From Dimorphilus gyrociliatus (Eukaryota > Annelida > Polychaeta > Dinophilidae), in assembly GCA_904063045.1 (NCBI GenBank), contig CAJFCJ010000006.1:248001-312000 (forward strand): a stretch of DNA of 64,000 nt. Direction: 5' to 3'. The notes beneath the pieces are model-generated. The model did no database searches, had not been told where the DNA came from, and was given only the letters and a program-made list of their open reading frames with translations. The position numbers were made by a program, and so were the translations under genes. Positions 1 through 16,342 of the stretch are shown piece after piece. Positions within the stretch are counted from its first letter, which is position 1. The number at the start of each line of letters is the position of its first letter.

Positions 1-5735
<5,735 letters not shown>

Positions 5736-6100
5736 TCTATTATAATCACAAATATATTATTTCCCTTTAAAAAAGCGAATAATTCGTCGAAAGCGGCGAT
5801 AAATCGCTAAAAGCGGCCGCCGACTGCCAACGATCCACTTTACACACGCAGTCGCGCAAAATTTTGTGACGTCACTAATTTACTATATCCCAACATGCTA
5901 ACTAACTAGTCACGTGATCCCTGGCGCCAAAACAAATTCGGCATAGGCCTAGTAAAATTCGTATCGAAAATATTCATATGAAGCGTCATGGTTCGATAGG
6001 CCTAGCCATTTGGACCGGCGTTTCTTACACCTTCGAGTCTATACTTCGGCGTAAAAACTCGTGTTAATCGTAGCGCCGAGATTGTCAATTGGCAACAATA
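5736..6100. promoter_or_regulatory. Mi-2 promoter region with CRE, E-box and E2F-like sites
   Basis: Immediately upstream of the Mi-2 start codon, base composition changes to GC-rich with many CpGs (about 5780-5850). A perfect CRE palindrome TGACGTCA lies at 5867-5874, an E-box CACGTG at 5911-5916, and an E2F-like GGCGCCAAA at 5923-5931. No TATA box is seen next to the start, so this looks like a housekeeping promoter. Site identity is by consensus only. From 6100 to about 6400 the sequence is AT-rich and I see no gene. Confidence 0.55.
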
Positions 6101-6404
6101 GTTCATACATGTATACTTCCTCGAATATGTTACAAGAGTATTCGTTTAGATAACACAAAAGTTGTCTTTATCAACCTTAATGACCTACGTCAAGCATAAG
6201 TGAAAGAATATGAATTCTTTATGAAAGGCTTAAATTCTATTTTCTAAATAGAATGGAATGCCTTGATATTATAGTCTGATGCCAAAAAGTCTTAACCAAG
6301 TAAATTTCAAATTCCTAAAAGGCATTTAAAAAAAATTCTATTAAAAAATAATAATAGAAAAAACAATTTGATTGAATTCATTTTAATCAATAAGTGTGTG
6401 AGGA

Positions 6405-6851
6405 TTAAATCATATGGCAGGTGACTGTGCGGGAGCCATAAGGGTAAATAGATGCGTGTGATAATTGAGATACCTGTCTCAATCTAGATACCTCTCCAAC
6501 GGCGTCTATGCGTCTGAGTGTTTGAATCACTCTCACTACTACAGCGTCAAGGGTTGATTTAATTACATTATTACTTCCCGCTATTCGTATAAAGGAAAAT
6601 AATGTACTATTAATCATGCAAGAAATTAGAGTAAATGTAGTTAATTTCCCTTTTCTACCATTGAAAAGAATAAAATAGCGTAACCAATCTCTGAATGTAA
6701 TATCAATTACGCTTTCATGGAAGTTTCTTACAACAGTGCCATCTTTCGTTAGTCGAACATTTAAATTTGGAAGGAAACTGGTAGAAAAAACAACGAAACA
6801 TTGATTACTTAAAAAGTTGTTTTTACTTTGCATTTCAAAACTGAAAGTCAC
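6405..6851 (-). CDS. Unassigned ORF, possibly two to three exons
   Basis: An open minus-strand frame starts 55 bp downstream of the phosphatase stop codon. It also carries plausible splice signals: a GT...AG segment of about 49 bp near 6782-6830, and a second one between about 6580 and 6650 ending TACGAATAG. The predicted peptide includes LTKDGTVVRNFHESVIDITF and an arginine-rich stretch RVIQTLRRIDAVGEVSRLRQ, and ends at TAA near 6405. I do not recognise the family. It could be the last exons of a small gene, alternative 3' exons of the phosphatase, or a chance ORF. Confidence 0.3.
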   Translation of the reverse strand: MTFSFEMQSKNNFLSNQCFVVFSTSFLPNLNVRLTKDGTVVRNFHESVIDITFRDWLRYFILFNGRKGKLTTFTLISCMINSTLFSFIRIAGSNNVIKSTLDAVVVRVIQTLRRIDAVGEVSRLRQVSQLSHASIYPYGSRTVTCHMI

Positions 6852-6905
6852 TTCTTAAAAGTAAGACTTAAAATTTTTAAAAACACTTAAAAGATTTATA
6901 TTATT

Positions 6906-9704
6906 TCATGTAATGGAGTTTGTTTTCATGTGCTGTTGATGTTGTTTTACTGGTATAGGAGTTTGTACTTTCTCCCCTTTATTACTTTCGATTAATTGTT
7001 CATCGTATTTCGATAGTAAGTTACCAATACTTTCTAAAGATATTTGGCCTTTTGCTTTTATTATTATTTCTGCCATTTGGTAAAGAAGACTGTATTCAAC
7101 CTATTTTAAATTTTATTTTTTATTTTACGGTGAATCACTGAGGTAAATTACTTCATCATAATAATTATTAATAGAATAGAATACAAACCAGACTTGATAT
7201 AAATTCTGGTCTACTATCTCTAATAAGCTTCACGTGATAATATACGTCGACGATATCTTCCTCCAGTATTTTGTTGGCTATGTTTGTAAATGCTATAAAA
7301 AGTCCTGAGCGAACAACTCCGTCTCTAAGAATTATCATTAGTTTACAAACATTTACATGTTAGAGGGACGTTCTTATCAATTATAAAAAAAACCTGAGAC
7401 CTACAGACAGTGGACTGCTATAGTGGTTGCCAAATTTGTTTTTTGAACATGTGATAGAAGGGCTATGTAGATCAAAACAATTTTATTCCTAACTTGTCGT
7501 AAGTTTACTTCGTTAACTTCGCTTGGAACGGAACAAGCCAGTTGGGTGACCTTTCTACAAGTCTATAGAAAAGTTTTTCCCTTGTTAGTATAAAATTAAC
7601 AAAAATATAAAAAGAAAAATATTTCCAAGCAAAAAGCTTACAGTTTGTTTTGAGTTTTTAGGAGTAGGCGCCTTCTGATTTGATTATATACTTTTTATGA
7701 CTAATGTTTATTAAATGTTTGTCTATAGACTGTACAAACCGCATAATCTATTTCGAAGTCTCGAACAACGATAGTTTTCTCAACAGTCGATTCTTTAATT
7801 AGAGTTACTCGAAGTTCATCGAAGACTTTTGAAGAATTATCAGTTGGCCAATACGGTTTAATCTTTAACCGAAAACAATAATATTACAGTGTTTGAAAAA
7901 AGAAAAGCAAATAGAAACAGCTTTACACACGCTGTCCATTTCTCTAAGACTGTTTAGCATAATAATATGAGTGCATTCTTGATAAAAGATGATTTTCCAA
8001 AAGAGGTTACACGATTGGGGGTCTGAAACATTTGGAGCCTCTGTTACTATAAAACGTTCTGGACTATCGTGGCCCTAAAAAATGAATAAAGCAACAAAAC
8101 TTTTTCTATCTCTAATTTTAGTTTTATGTCACTAATACAAACATCTACGTAAACAGCTGAAGTTGAAATTGGCGCCCCACTCATTGAAAGAGATTTTGTA
8201 ACAATTACCATTCTTTTTTCAACTATTCGTTAAGATTAAAACAATAGTAGAAATGTTTAGATTTACCACTAAAGAGAGATACAGGATGGATAACATACGT
8301 ATAGGTGTAGCTGGATTCTTAGTCATTTTAGTTTTTGAAGGCTTAATATAGGCTGTGGGTGGATAGTTAGCACAACAAATGTGTAATACTTGATATTGTC
8401 GTACTATTTCTTTGTAGGGAATCCAACCATTGCTTGTCTTTCGAAAGCATTGATTAGTATAGAATGAAAATTCTTTTACGTCATAAGTGTTTTTTGGCGC
8501 CATTAGTTCTTCAAGAATAGTGAGATATAGGAATCGATATTGTAACTACAAGCGCATAATGGTGAATATTAATAAAAGAAAAGTAAAATTTGATATAAAT
8601 TTACAGGTGTCTGAACCATAGATACTCTCTGCCTACGCAACGAAGAGACGACCTTAAGAATATCTAATTGCTTAGTTTGGGCCAATTGTTGTAGACATAT
8701 TTCTAAGCATATATAAGTACCGGTCCTCCCAACTCCCGCTCTGTGAGAGCACTTTATAGTAAGTACGCTCCATTTATTTGATAAATTTTAATATTAGCCT
8801 TACCGGCAATGGACGACCAAGGGTGCTCTTTTAAAATTTACTACCATCTTATTGACCCTTTCCCTAAATTCCAAGAGAGCCCTACCGTTTGAGGGAACTG
8901 AATGATCCGCCCATTTTGTGAATTGAAAATGTCTTACGTTCCTTGTCTGATCTTCCTATGTATTGTAAAAATTAGGAACATCATTATGCAAAGACTCGAA
9001 ATCAATGCAAATTATACACTTCACTTACTCGAGATAATTTAAATAGTCGAACAATACTTTCGGGATAATAGATGACTTTTATTAAATGTACAAAATAAGA
9101 ACCATACGCTTGACTTTCATTTTCTTTTGAAGGATAGTACATATAGTCACCGGCGCCCTCTCCCTCATCCTTAAGGTCATTTAACATGATAATACCACTT
9201 ATTTCATATTGCCAAATCATACGCCAAAAATCATTAAAAGTATCTGACATGGGGCCTTGGCATGCTATGTATTGCTTTGATGTTGAATAACCCTTTGAAT
9301 TTGTTAACTTATTGGCTTGGATAAATATTGTACACTCATAAACTGACTTCAATAAAACTTGCGTTTATGTAGGTATCGCAAATAGAAGATGCTTGATAAT
9401 TAGTATCAGCCGTATTGTCTTCCGGTTTTAAGTTGACTCTATTGAAATCATCTGAAGCATTTTATTTGTTTTATTCAGAACAATTTCACCTAGAAGTAAT
9501 TAATATCATAAGTAATACAAACAGGGAGATACATCCTGAAATCTATTCTTTATGAAACAACGCCGAGCTACATCGCATCTGGCAAATGAAGAAAAGGGGA
9601 TAGACTAAAAAAAATAGAAGAAAAAATCTTGTAATTTTCTATATATAAAAAACCTTATGCGTGCACATAAGTCAGCATATATACATAAATAAAGAAATCA
9701 TATT

Positions 9705-9759
<55 letters not shown>

Positions 9760-10057
9760 GTATATAAATACACATAATATACAGTATATATATATATATA
9801 CATATATGCATATATATGTATATATATTTATAAATGTGTACTGTGTGAATGAATTTTGGAGTATTTATTTATATTTATTCAAAACAGAAGGTAAACTTAA
9901 TAGTATTAAATATTAATTAGATAAAATACTAACATTAAATTCTAAATCAAAGTTTTCGAAAAACCTATTCTCACGTGAATTTTCACAATATTGAAAAAAA
10001 TCGTCTTTTTGGATAGGATTTCTTAATCCCATCAGCACTGTTTCTGGATTTGTGGTG
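6906..10057 (-). CDS. Receptor-type protein tyrosine phosphatase, tandem D1/D2 (5' part not found)
   Basis: Cytoplasmic part of a receptor-type PTP that removes phosphate from phosphotyrosine. Exons (-): 9934-10057, 9523-9604, 9359-9451, 9029-9315, 8804-8946, 8605-8740, 8299-8545, 8143-8222, 7931-8074, 7740-7862, 7405-7562, 7189-7324 and 6906-7100 (stop). Phases agree. D1 has [31 protein letters not shown], a WADH loop (consensus WPDH; the acid Asp is kept), catalytic [10 protein letters not shown] split by an intron, and MVQT. D1 therefore looks active. D2 has FIVTEAP, LFWKIIF and YWP, but its WPD loop is missing and its signature is HCLDGVVRSG, the usual inactive regulatory D2. The first visible exon begins in mid-codon, so more 5' exons exist; transmembrane and extracellular parts were not recognised in 10058-10850. 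The 43-bp intron at 9316-9358 is the least certain junction. Confidence 0.85.
9703..9835. repeat. (TA)n microsatellite in phosphatase intron
   Basis: A long run of alternating TA with scattered CA, GTA and TAAA interruptions fills most of the intron between phosphatase exons 9604 and 9934. This intron is about 330 bp, while its neighbours are 40-140 bp, so the microsatellite accounts for the expansion. Confidence 0.9.
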
Positions 10058-10853
10058 CTAAATAAATAGTAAGTCATTTTTTATTTTTTTTATCTTTTCT
10101 ATTTATTTATTATTTATATATCTCTTGAATAATTTGATAACATGTCTACAATTGCAATTGAATTTCTGTGATATTTAACGTAGGAATAGGGCAAACTACC
10201 TAAGATTTGGCATCTTTTCTCTTTTGTATTGAATTTATAAGTAAAGTTTTACGAAGTAATCAAGTTTTTTTCTTCTTTTTTTTTGAATTTAATAATTTTT
10301 GATTGCGTTATAAATATAAAATTTCTGGCCTATTTATTTTATTTAAATAGATATTGAACATCTTTATCTTAAAATATTATCAGTAGTATTCATTTTTATA
10401 AAAATTTATCTATATAAAAGTATGAAATATAGTCTTGTTGCCTTCATCACTATTATAGCTTATAACATTAATATGGCCGAGTTTTGAATAATGTAATAAT
10501 AGAGATTATTTGTAAGTATTCTTCGCTAGCAAGTTTGATTGAATACAATTTTATGTAGTCATTTGGCATTGGATTGTGGTAAATTCTCAACTTATTAGCC
10601 AGTAAAACTGAATTTATACGTAATTAACATATATACTTGTTTGTTATGAGTAAATTAATTATTTTAGCACTTAGCCACTGATATCATTTCGCTCACATTC
10701 CTAAATTGACTTCGAATAGTCCCGCATACAGTACATGCTTATATTATTGTATAGGCCCATCAGCAGCGTGAATGAAAATATATAAAACGAGCTGTTTTGT
10801 ACACATATTGAGTAAACCTTGTCAAAAATTTTGATGCCATGTTTTATTTTTCA
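10058..10853. promoter_or_regulatory. Intergenic, AT-rich; TATA-type promoter of the PH gene at its right end
   Basis: No convincing exon was found on either strand between the first visible phosphatase exon and the PH-domain gene. A TATA-like TATATAAAA lies at 10779-10787, about 100 bp before the PH gene start codon at 10880. A pyrimidine tract ending in CAG (about 10840-10853) could be a 3' splice site for a 5' leader. Confidence 0.4.
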
Positions 10854-10879
10854 GCTGCTCATAATTCGCTTTAATAGTA

Positions 10880-13800
10880 ATGGATAATCCGACCAATGAC
10901 TTCATACTCTTACCGAATAATATAAAAATCCTGCAAAGCAGAAGAAGCACATTCGAAAATAGTGCATTATTGCAATTGAGTAATGTTTTGTCTTCGAATA
11001 GCTCAAACTTAGAGCGGGAGTTATGTACAGTTATTAGTCAATCAGATATAATATACGTTGATTTTTGTGGATGGTTGCGAGAAAGTTCAAAGAATGAAAC
11101 AAAATGGTGTGTTCTCGCAGACGCTTTCCTTTTCATCTTTTCGAGCAGAGATGATGAAATCGCTTACAGAGTCATAATTCTCTCAGGAAAAAGAATTCAT
11201 TGTAGTGGGTCAACAAATAGTATAAGTATTCGAAGTAGTAAGGATAGTCATGCCCAAGTAGAAGTTTTTACTGCTCGTTCTGCAATTGAAAGGAATACCT
11301 GGCTGCAGTTTTTGGAAGTGTCCGTTCAATTACCCCTAGACGCTTTTCTATCATCAAAGAAGTTAAGGAATGGTTCAAAGCATTCAAAGAGACCTAGTAT
11401 ACCTAACTCGATAGCTGCGAGTGAATCTTTTGACTCTGTGCTGGACATTAAACCTCAAAGTAAACTTGTTCGGACAGCCTCTAATTTAAAGAGGAAACTG
11501 TTTAGATCGAAAAGTAAATCAAGAAAGTGTGCTAGTCTAAAATTAAGTGATTTTCGCGACAAGAAGACGTTCAATGGCTTTCTAGAGTTGTACGAGAATA
11601 GCAAGTGGCAGGTATATTGGTTCGTGCTATCAGACTGTCGATTATATGCATTTACAAGCCGTGATGAGAGTGCGGAATCCAAATTTTTTCTAATATTGCA
11701 TAGTGGGGTTAAAGTGTCGAAGATGGATAATTATAAAAATCGGACATCTATATTAGAGGTACTTGATGAAAATTCAAGGAGAGAAATTCTCTCTGCTTCA
11801 TCAGAGCATGACTCTCTAAGTTGGCTCTACGAGCTGCAAAATTGCTGCAAATCACCACGAACAGATGAGGATGCTATATCAACTTCAACAGAATTTAATA
11901 GCAATGTTGACGAAGATGAACCGCCTCCTGTCCTCCAAATTTTGAATTTTTACGAAAAATCTCATATGTGGAAGAACAGTCAAGACAAGTGGCGAAAGGA
12001 TTATAAAATGGACACAGGAAAAAGTCCCGGTGTCAGCTTAAACAATGAATATGTCGACATATTTGATTATTCAAGTTGTAGCAGTCTGCCGGATATCCTA
12101 TTAACGCCTGTTCCTTCTGACGATAAAAACTTAAGTAATGATCAGGTCAGCTACTATTTTTTTTAAACTAGATATTTAGCTGCACACTTGTTATTTTAGT
12201 TGTTTTATCTTCTCAGATAAAACAAGTAAAAATTTTATTTTTTATATAAATATACTTATAGAATTGTCAGTAAAAAATAACTAAATCGATGGATAAATGA
12301 CAAGTCGATTGTTTGATTCACACTGACCTTTTGTAATTGTAATAAAATATAGAAGACGTGTAACAATTTCGTCTGTTTTATGACAAATGTACTTGTAATT
12401 TTCTCTATAATTATCTTTTTTTTTCTAGGCGAGGATTTCACTGTCGCGAAGGCGATCAATGTCCGAAAATGACTTACAGATGTATGAAGAAGATGATCTG
12501 CCTATCACTAATAGTAGCAGAGACAATCTTTCAGCAACCGATTTTAGCTACGCTCTAATTAAAGGCTTCGTTGATCTGAAAAGGAAAGATGACGAAAGTT
12601 GGACAACGTAACAAATTTGCTTATATATATATATATATTCTATTGTTAACTTGTTATATTTAAATAATTTTTTTTGGCACAGATATTGGGCTATTTTAAG
12701 GCAACCTTCGATTTTATATTTTTATTCCCGCAAAGTTTCTCCTATACCTCATCTTAGGGTTGATATTTCATCTTATCGAATAGATGTTCTTTTTGATCAA
12801 GGTCAAAGATGTATCATTGCGCTAAAAGATTTTGAGAATTACGTATGGATCCATATTTTTTATTTAAATACAATTGACATACAATACAATTTGGATCCGT
12901 ACATTTTTATTTATAAATGCTTAACATGTTTTTAGGACAACTCTGACCTACTGTATCTCTCGTTCGAAAGCCAGGACGACAGAGAAAGATGGTATGAACA
13001 TATGAGAGCCGTTTGTGCTGTCCGTTCTCCGTCCTACGTCCAGAATAATTCCTGTGTATATACTCGTAAGTCTTACGACAAATCACACAAAATGACCCTT
13101 AAAATTAAACTGTAACTTCTAAAGCTGGTCGTAACTCTCTTCCCGAATTGGACCGTCCCCGAGATTCACCTCCCAGTAAACTCACTCCAATAAATTCCGT
13201 ATGCTTTACAATAACACAAACAATCAAGTGCAGAAATATAATATACTCATATTTTTTTCAATATAGGATTCTCTATTGGACAGGCGGACAAGGAGTGCAG
13301 TTGCCCTTCCTTACAATCATATTGTTTCAGCCCCACCAACTGTACATCGAGACACGAGTCAAGAAGTACGGGATTTAACTAAACTACAACAAAACAAGTT
13401 CGCCATCGAACTTAAAGTAATTGCAGTTATAATTGAAAATAATGGACTTTATTTATAACTATTACGATGTCTTTTTAGATTGAAGGTATTCAAAGGAGAT
13501 TGAATACAAAAAAGACTCACAAGTACTTCCTACCGGGAATAAGGTTTGGCAGATCACCGAAGAGGTCGCCATCTGTTGGCAAGAGTCTTCTTCGAAGGGA
13601 ACTTGAAAATTTGAAAAGGGAACATCGTTTATTGAACTTACAAGAAAAGTTAGCAAACTGCAGTTTAGCGGCAACAAGCCTAACAGATTTAAGTAGGCCC
13701 AGAGTGTCATCTTTTAATTGTAGTCCTGCAACAAGCGGTGAATCAACGCAGTCGACCTACTCTCACGACAAACCAAGAAATAGCTGGTCTCCCGGATCTA

Positions 13801-14066
13801 ATTCAAATGGAAAAGTCGCAGATTTGCTCAAATCCTATCTAAAAGAAGAAATGCAAAAGTATAAACTGGCCAAAAATGAAACTGGTTGGGAAGGTATATC
13901 TAGAGAAGCAAAACAATCGATCCAAGTAACCTTTCTATTTTTATTTTTTTGACTAATTCTTCTATTTTTTTTTTCACCATATGTTAAAAATCTAGCTAAC
14001 GATTGTGTGTGTTTTTTTTTCTTACAGGCCTTCGAGCAGCTAATCTTTGACACTTTAAAGGAATAA
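10880..14066 (+). CDS. Protein with three PH-like domains and a C-terminal helical region
   Basis: Eight coding exons: 10880-12145, 12429-12607, 12683-12842, 12936-13065, 13125-13198, 13267-13416, 13479-13925 and 14028-14066 (TAA). Phases agree, giving 814 residues. PH-like 1 spans about 58-150 (CGWLRES, KWCVLADAFLFIF, NTWLQFLE). PH-like 2 spans about 232-330 (NGFLELYE, WQVYWFVLSDCRLYAF, SLSWLYEL). PH-like 3 spans about 466-575 (IKGFVDLKRK, YWAILRQPSILYFYSRK, DRERWYEHM). A basic serine-rich linker (about 185-230) precedes PH2. After PH3 come a Ser/Pro-rich part and a charged helical stretch (ELENLKREHRLLNLQEKLAN). PH domains usually bind phosphoinositides or proteins at membranes. The arrangement recalls adaptor or actin-linker proteins of the AFAP type, but I cannot assign the family. 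A polyadenylation signal AATAAA lies near 14127. Confidence 0.88.
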
Positions 14067-16307
14067 GCAGCGTTTATTTTCATTCACCTGCAATTTATAT
14101 ACTGATTTACGCATACTAATCTTTTGAAATAAAAAAAGTCAAATTATTCAAACTTTTGTAACAAGTTTAAGCGAATCGTGCTCAATGTAGGCTTATTTTG
14201 GAAAGATAACAGAATCTGACGCGCTTTTAACTCTCATTAAATATACGGTAGGTCGTTAAATAGCTCTGGTTCAGAAAGCGGATACTTTGAATACGTATAT
14301 TGTACTAATAGTAATGGGAGAACTGATAATGCAAGAATGGTTGGAATGCTGGAGAGTTCAATGCGCACCCCTTTCAACTGCAGCCCCGCGGTTGTTTTAA
14401 CAGTTTAAATTCTGTTACGTCTTAGATGTTATCTCTGTCTGTAATGTCGAAGTAGGCAGTTTATACAGCGATTATTTGTTACGACGACAAAAGGTTTCGT
14501 ATTGAACCGCGTAGTGGCGCTCTACTAGCTGCAAGGAACTAGCCTGGAACTAACATATTGAGAGGCAAAACAAAATGTCCGCCTATTCATATGATATAAA
14601 ACCATTGATAGTCTTCGTTTGAGGCAGTCGCGAGTGTGATCTCGGCAACGTTCGATCTCGGCTCCTCATCGCTCATTCTAGGACCAACATCCGCCATAAC
14701 GAGTTAAGAAGGGCGTGCCGTTTCTACCTCATTCCAATCAGAAAAAGTTTATTTTTCTTCGCAAAACTATAGGTAATGTATTTTTTTATCGAATCATCGT
14801 CTTATTGTTTCTAAATGAAACGTCTTTTGGGAGTAGATGTTTTGGATGAAAATTCAATCTAAAAAAGGGGTAACCGACGAGTGGGGTATGTAATACCGGA
14901 CCCGTCAACAACCCTACGTAGCTTGAATATTGAGCGTTACCGAATTTCGTCAAACGAAATTTTTTTTTGAAAGGCAGTGAACGGGCTTTTTCAATTCGCT
15001 CCACTAAGCTTAGCGCGATTCTGATGAATAGGTCTGAGTATGAATGACGGGTTTTGTGTTAGAATTCTTCACATTTTCTAATTCAATTGATAGCGTTCGT
15101 TTTCCGCAGACTAACTCTGTAGGTTTATTTTATTGTATTGCTGGCAGGAGGAACTGCTTGCAATTTGGGAGAATTACTATAGCTATTAAGTCTATTGAAT
15201 GCGGGTAATAACGTAAATAACCGACTCTCTAACAGTTGAGACAAAAAGCAAAATTTCGAATAAATTAGAATAAGTCGTAATTTAACACGCAAACAAAAAA
15301 GTAAAAAGGATATCGAGTTTGTCATTGTTTTCTATAAAGACAATAAGAACTAGACAATAGAGTGGTAGAACCTATAAAGCTTATCTTTTGTCGCATTATG
15401 CTTTGTTTGTTTCTTAAACTATTACCGAAAGCTATCAACTGTTAGCTGTTTTCTTGTTTTTCGCGTTTTATTTTAAGAGAAAAGTAGCAAATCTGGACGA
15501 AAGAAACAATGCTGAGAAAAAAAAGAATTGCGATCCGATACGACGGAATAAATAGCATTCATATGTCAGTGTATCTAAGGATAGTGCATTGTGTTTCTAT
15601 CTTCTAGAATGTCCGATTGTATTCGAGCAAAAAACAATGGCAAACTTGTAATTTGAAGCTTGTTGATGCTACACGCTAGGGGGCGTGTCTTGATTGCCAA
15701 CCCAATGGGACATTCAGACTTGGTCGCCAGAACGATAAGGTTGTCTTTGAAAAGGTAAAAAGCATTTTAACACTTGTTGTGTCATCTGTATTTAGTAAGT
15801 TCATTGTAAGTTGTGTATTGGACTGATCAGCGACAACCGGCTGTGCTCAAGTAAACAAGTCGTGCTTTTCGATGGACAAAAGGCACAAATTATGTTTCAA
15901 ATCTAGCGTCGTTTCGTGCCGATAAGATGATAATGGACAGATGGCGCTGTAGTATAGGGACGGTGGCGGTGTCTTGTGCTATAGGCAGTTCACGAGACAG
16001 TGCGTCCTCCCTCTACTTCAGTTTGCCTAATTCAACCCTAAATCCTTGATTTGCAACCTTGACGAATGATGGCTTTCATTTATTTCTTTTTATTGGTAAC
16101 TTGTCAGCGGAAGACTACTTGCCTCTCGTGAACATTTTTTCCATGAGACAGTATGTCCTCCGAGAATGAGATACCACCTTACATCAATTACTTATATTTA
16201 TTAATTAATGTTGATTGCAATGTCGCATTTTTGCGTTATCTTGTTGAGGGAAAAAAATCTTATCTTTTTTTATCTGTTACTCTTTTGTCGTAACTTTTAT
16301 TCGTCAG
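14067..16307 (+). promoter_or_regulatory. Intergenic; candidate promoter and 5' leader exon of the first NRF-6-like gene
   Basis: About 2.2 kb without a convincing coding gene, but less AT-rich than other gaps. A TATA-like ATATAAAA at 14594-14601 is followed by CG-rich non-coding sequence ending in a good splice donor (TATAG|GTAATG, exon end 14772). A good acceptor (TTCGTCAG) lies at 16307, just 35 bp before the start codon of the NRF-6-like gene. I infer a leader exon of about 14625-14772 joined across a 1.5-kb intron. A 17-bp sequence recurs with two changes at 15994-16010 and 16145-16161 (GAGACAGTGCGTCCTCC and GAGACAGTATGTCCTCC). Confidence 0.35.
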
Positions 16308-16342
16308 TCTGCCGCGAACCAAGCAGTATCGATGATCTAAAG

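Noticed and set aside
14786-15325. Two minus-strand ORFs of 72 and 66 codons
   Set aside because: No domain pattern or supporting splice context; they lie in the probable leader intron of the NRF-6-like gene.
16208-16342. N-terminal 45-codon extension of NRF-6-like paralog 1
   Set aside because: It crosses an acceptor-like TTCGTCAG and would place the clear signal peptide inside the protein; the ATG at 16343 is the better start.
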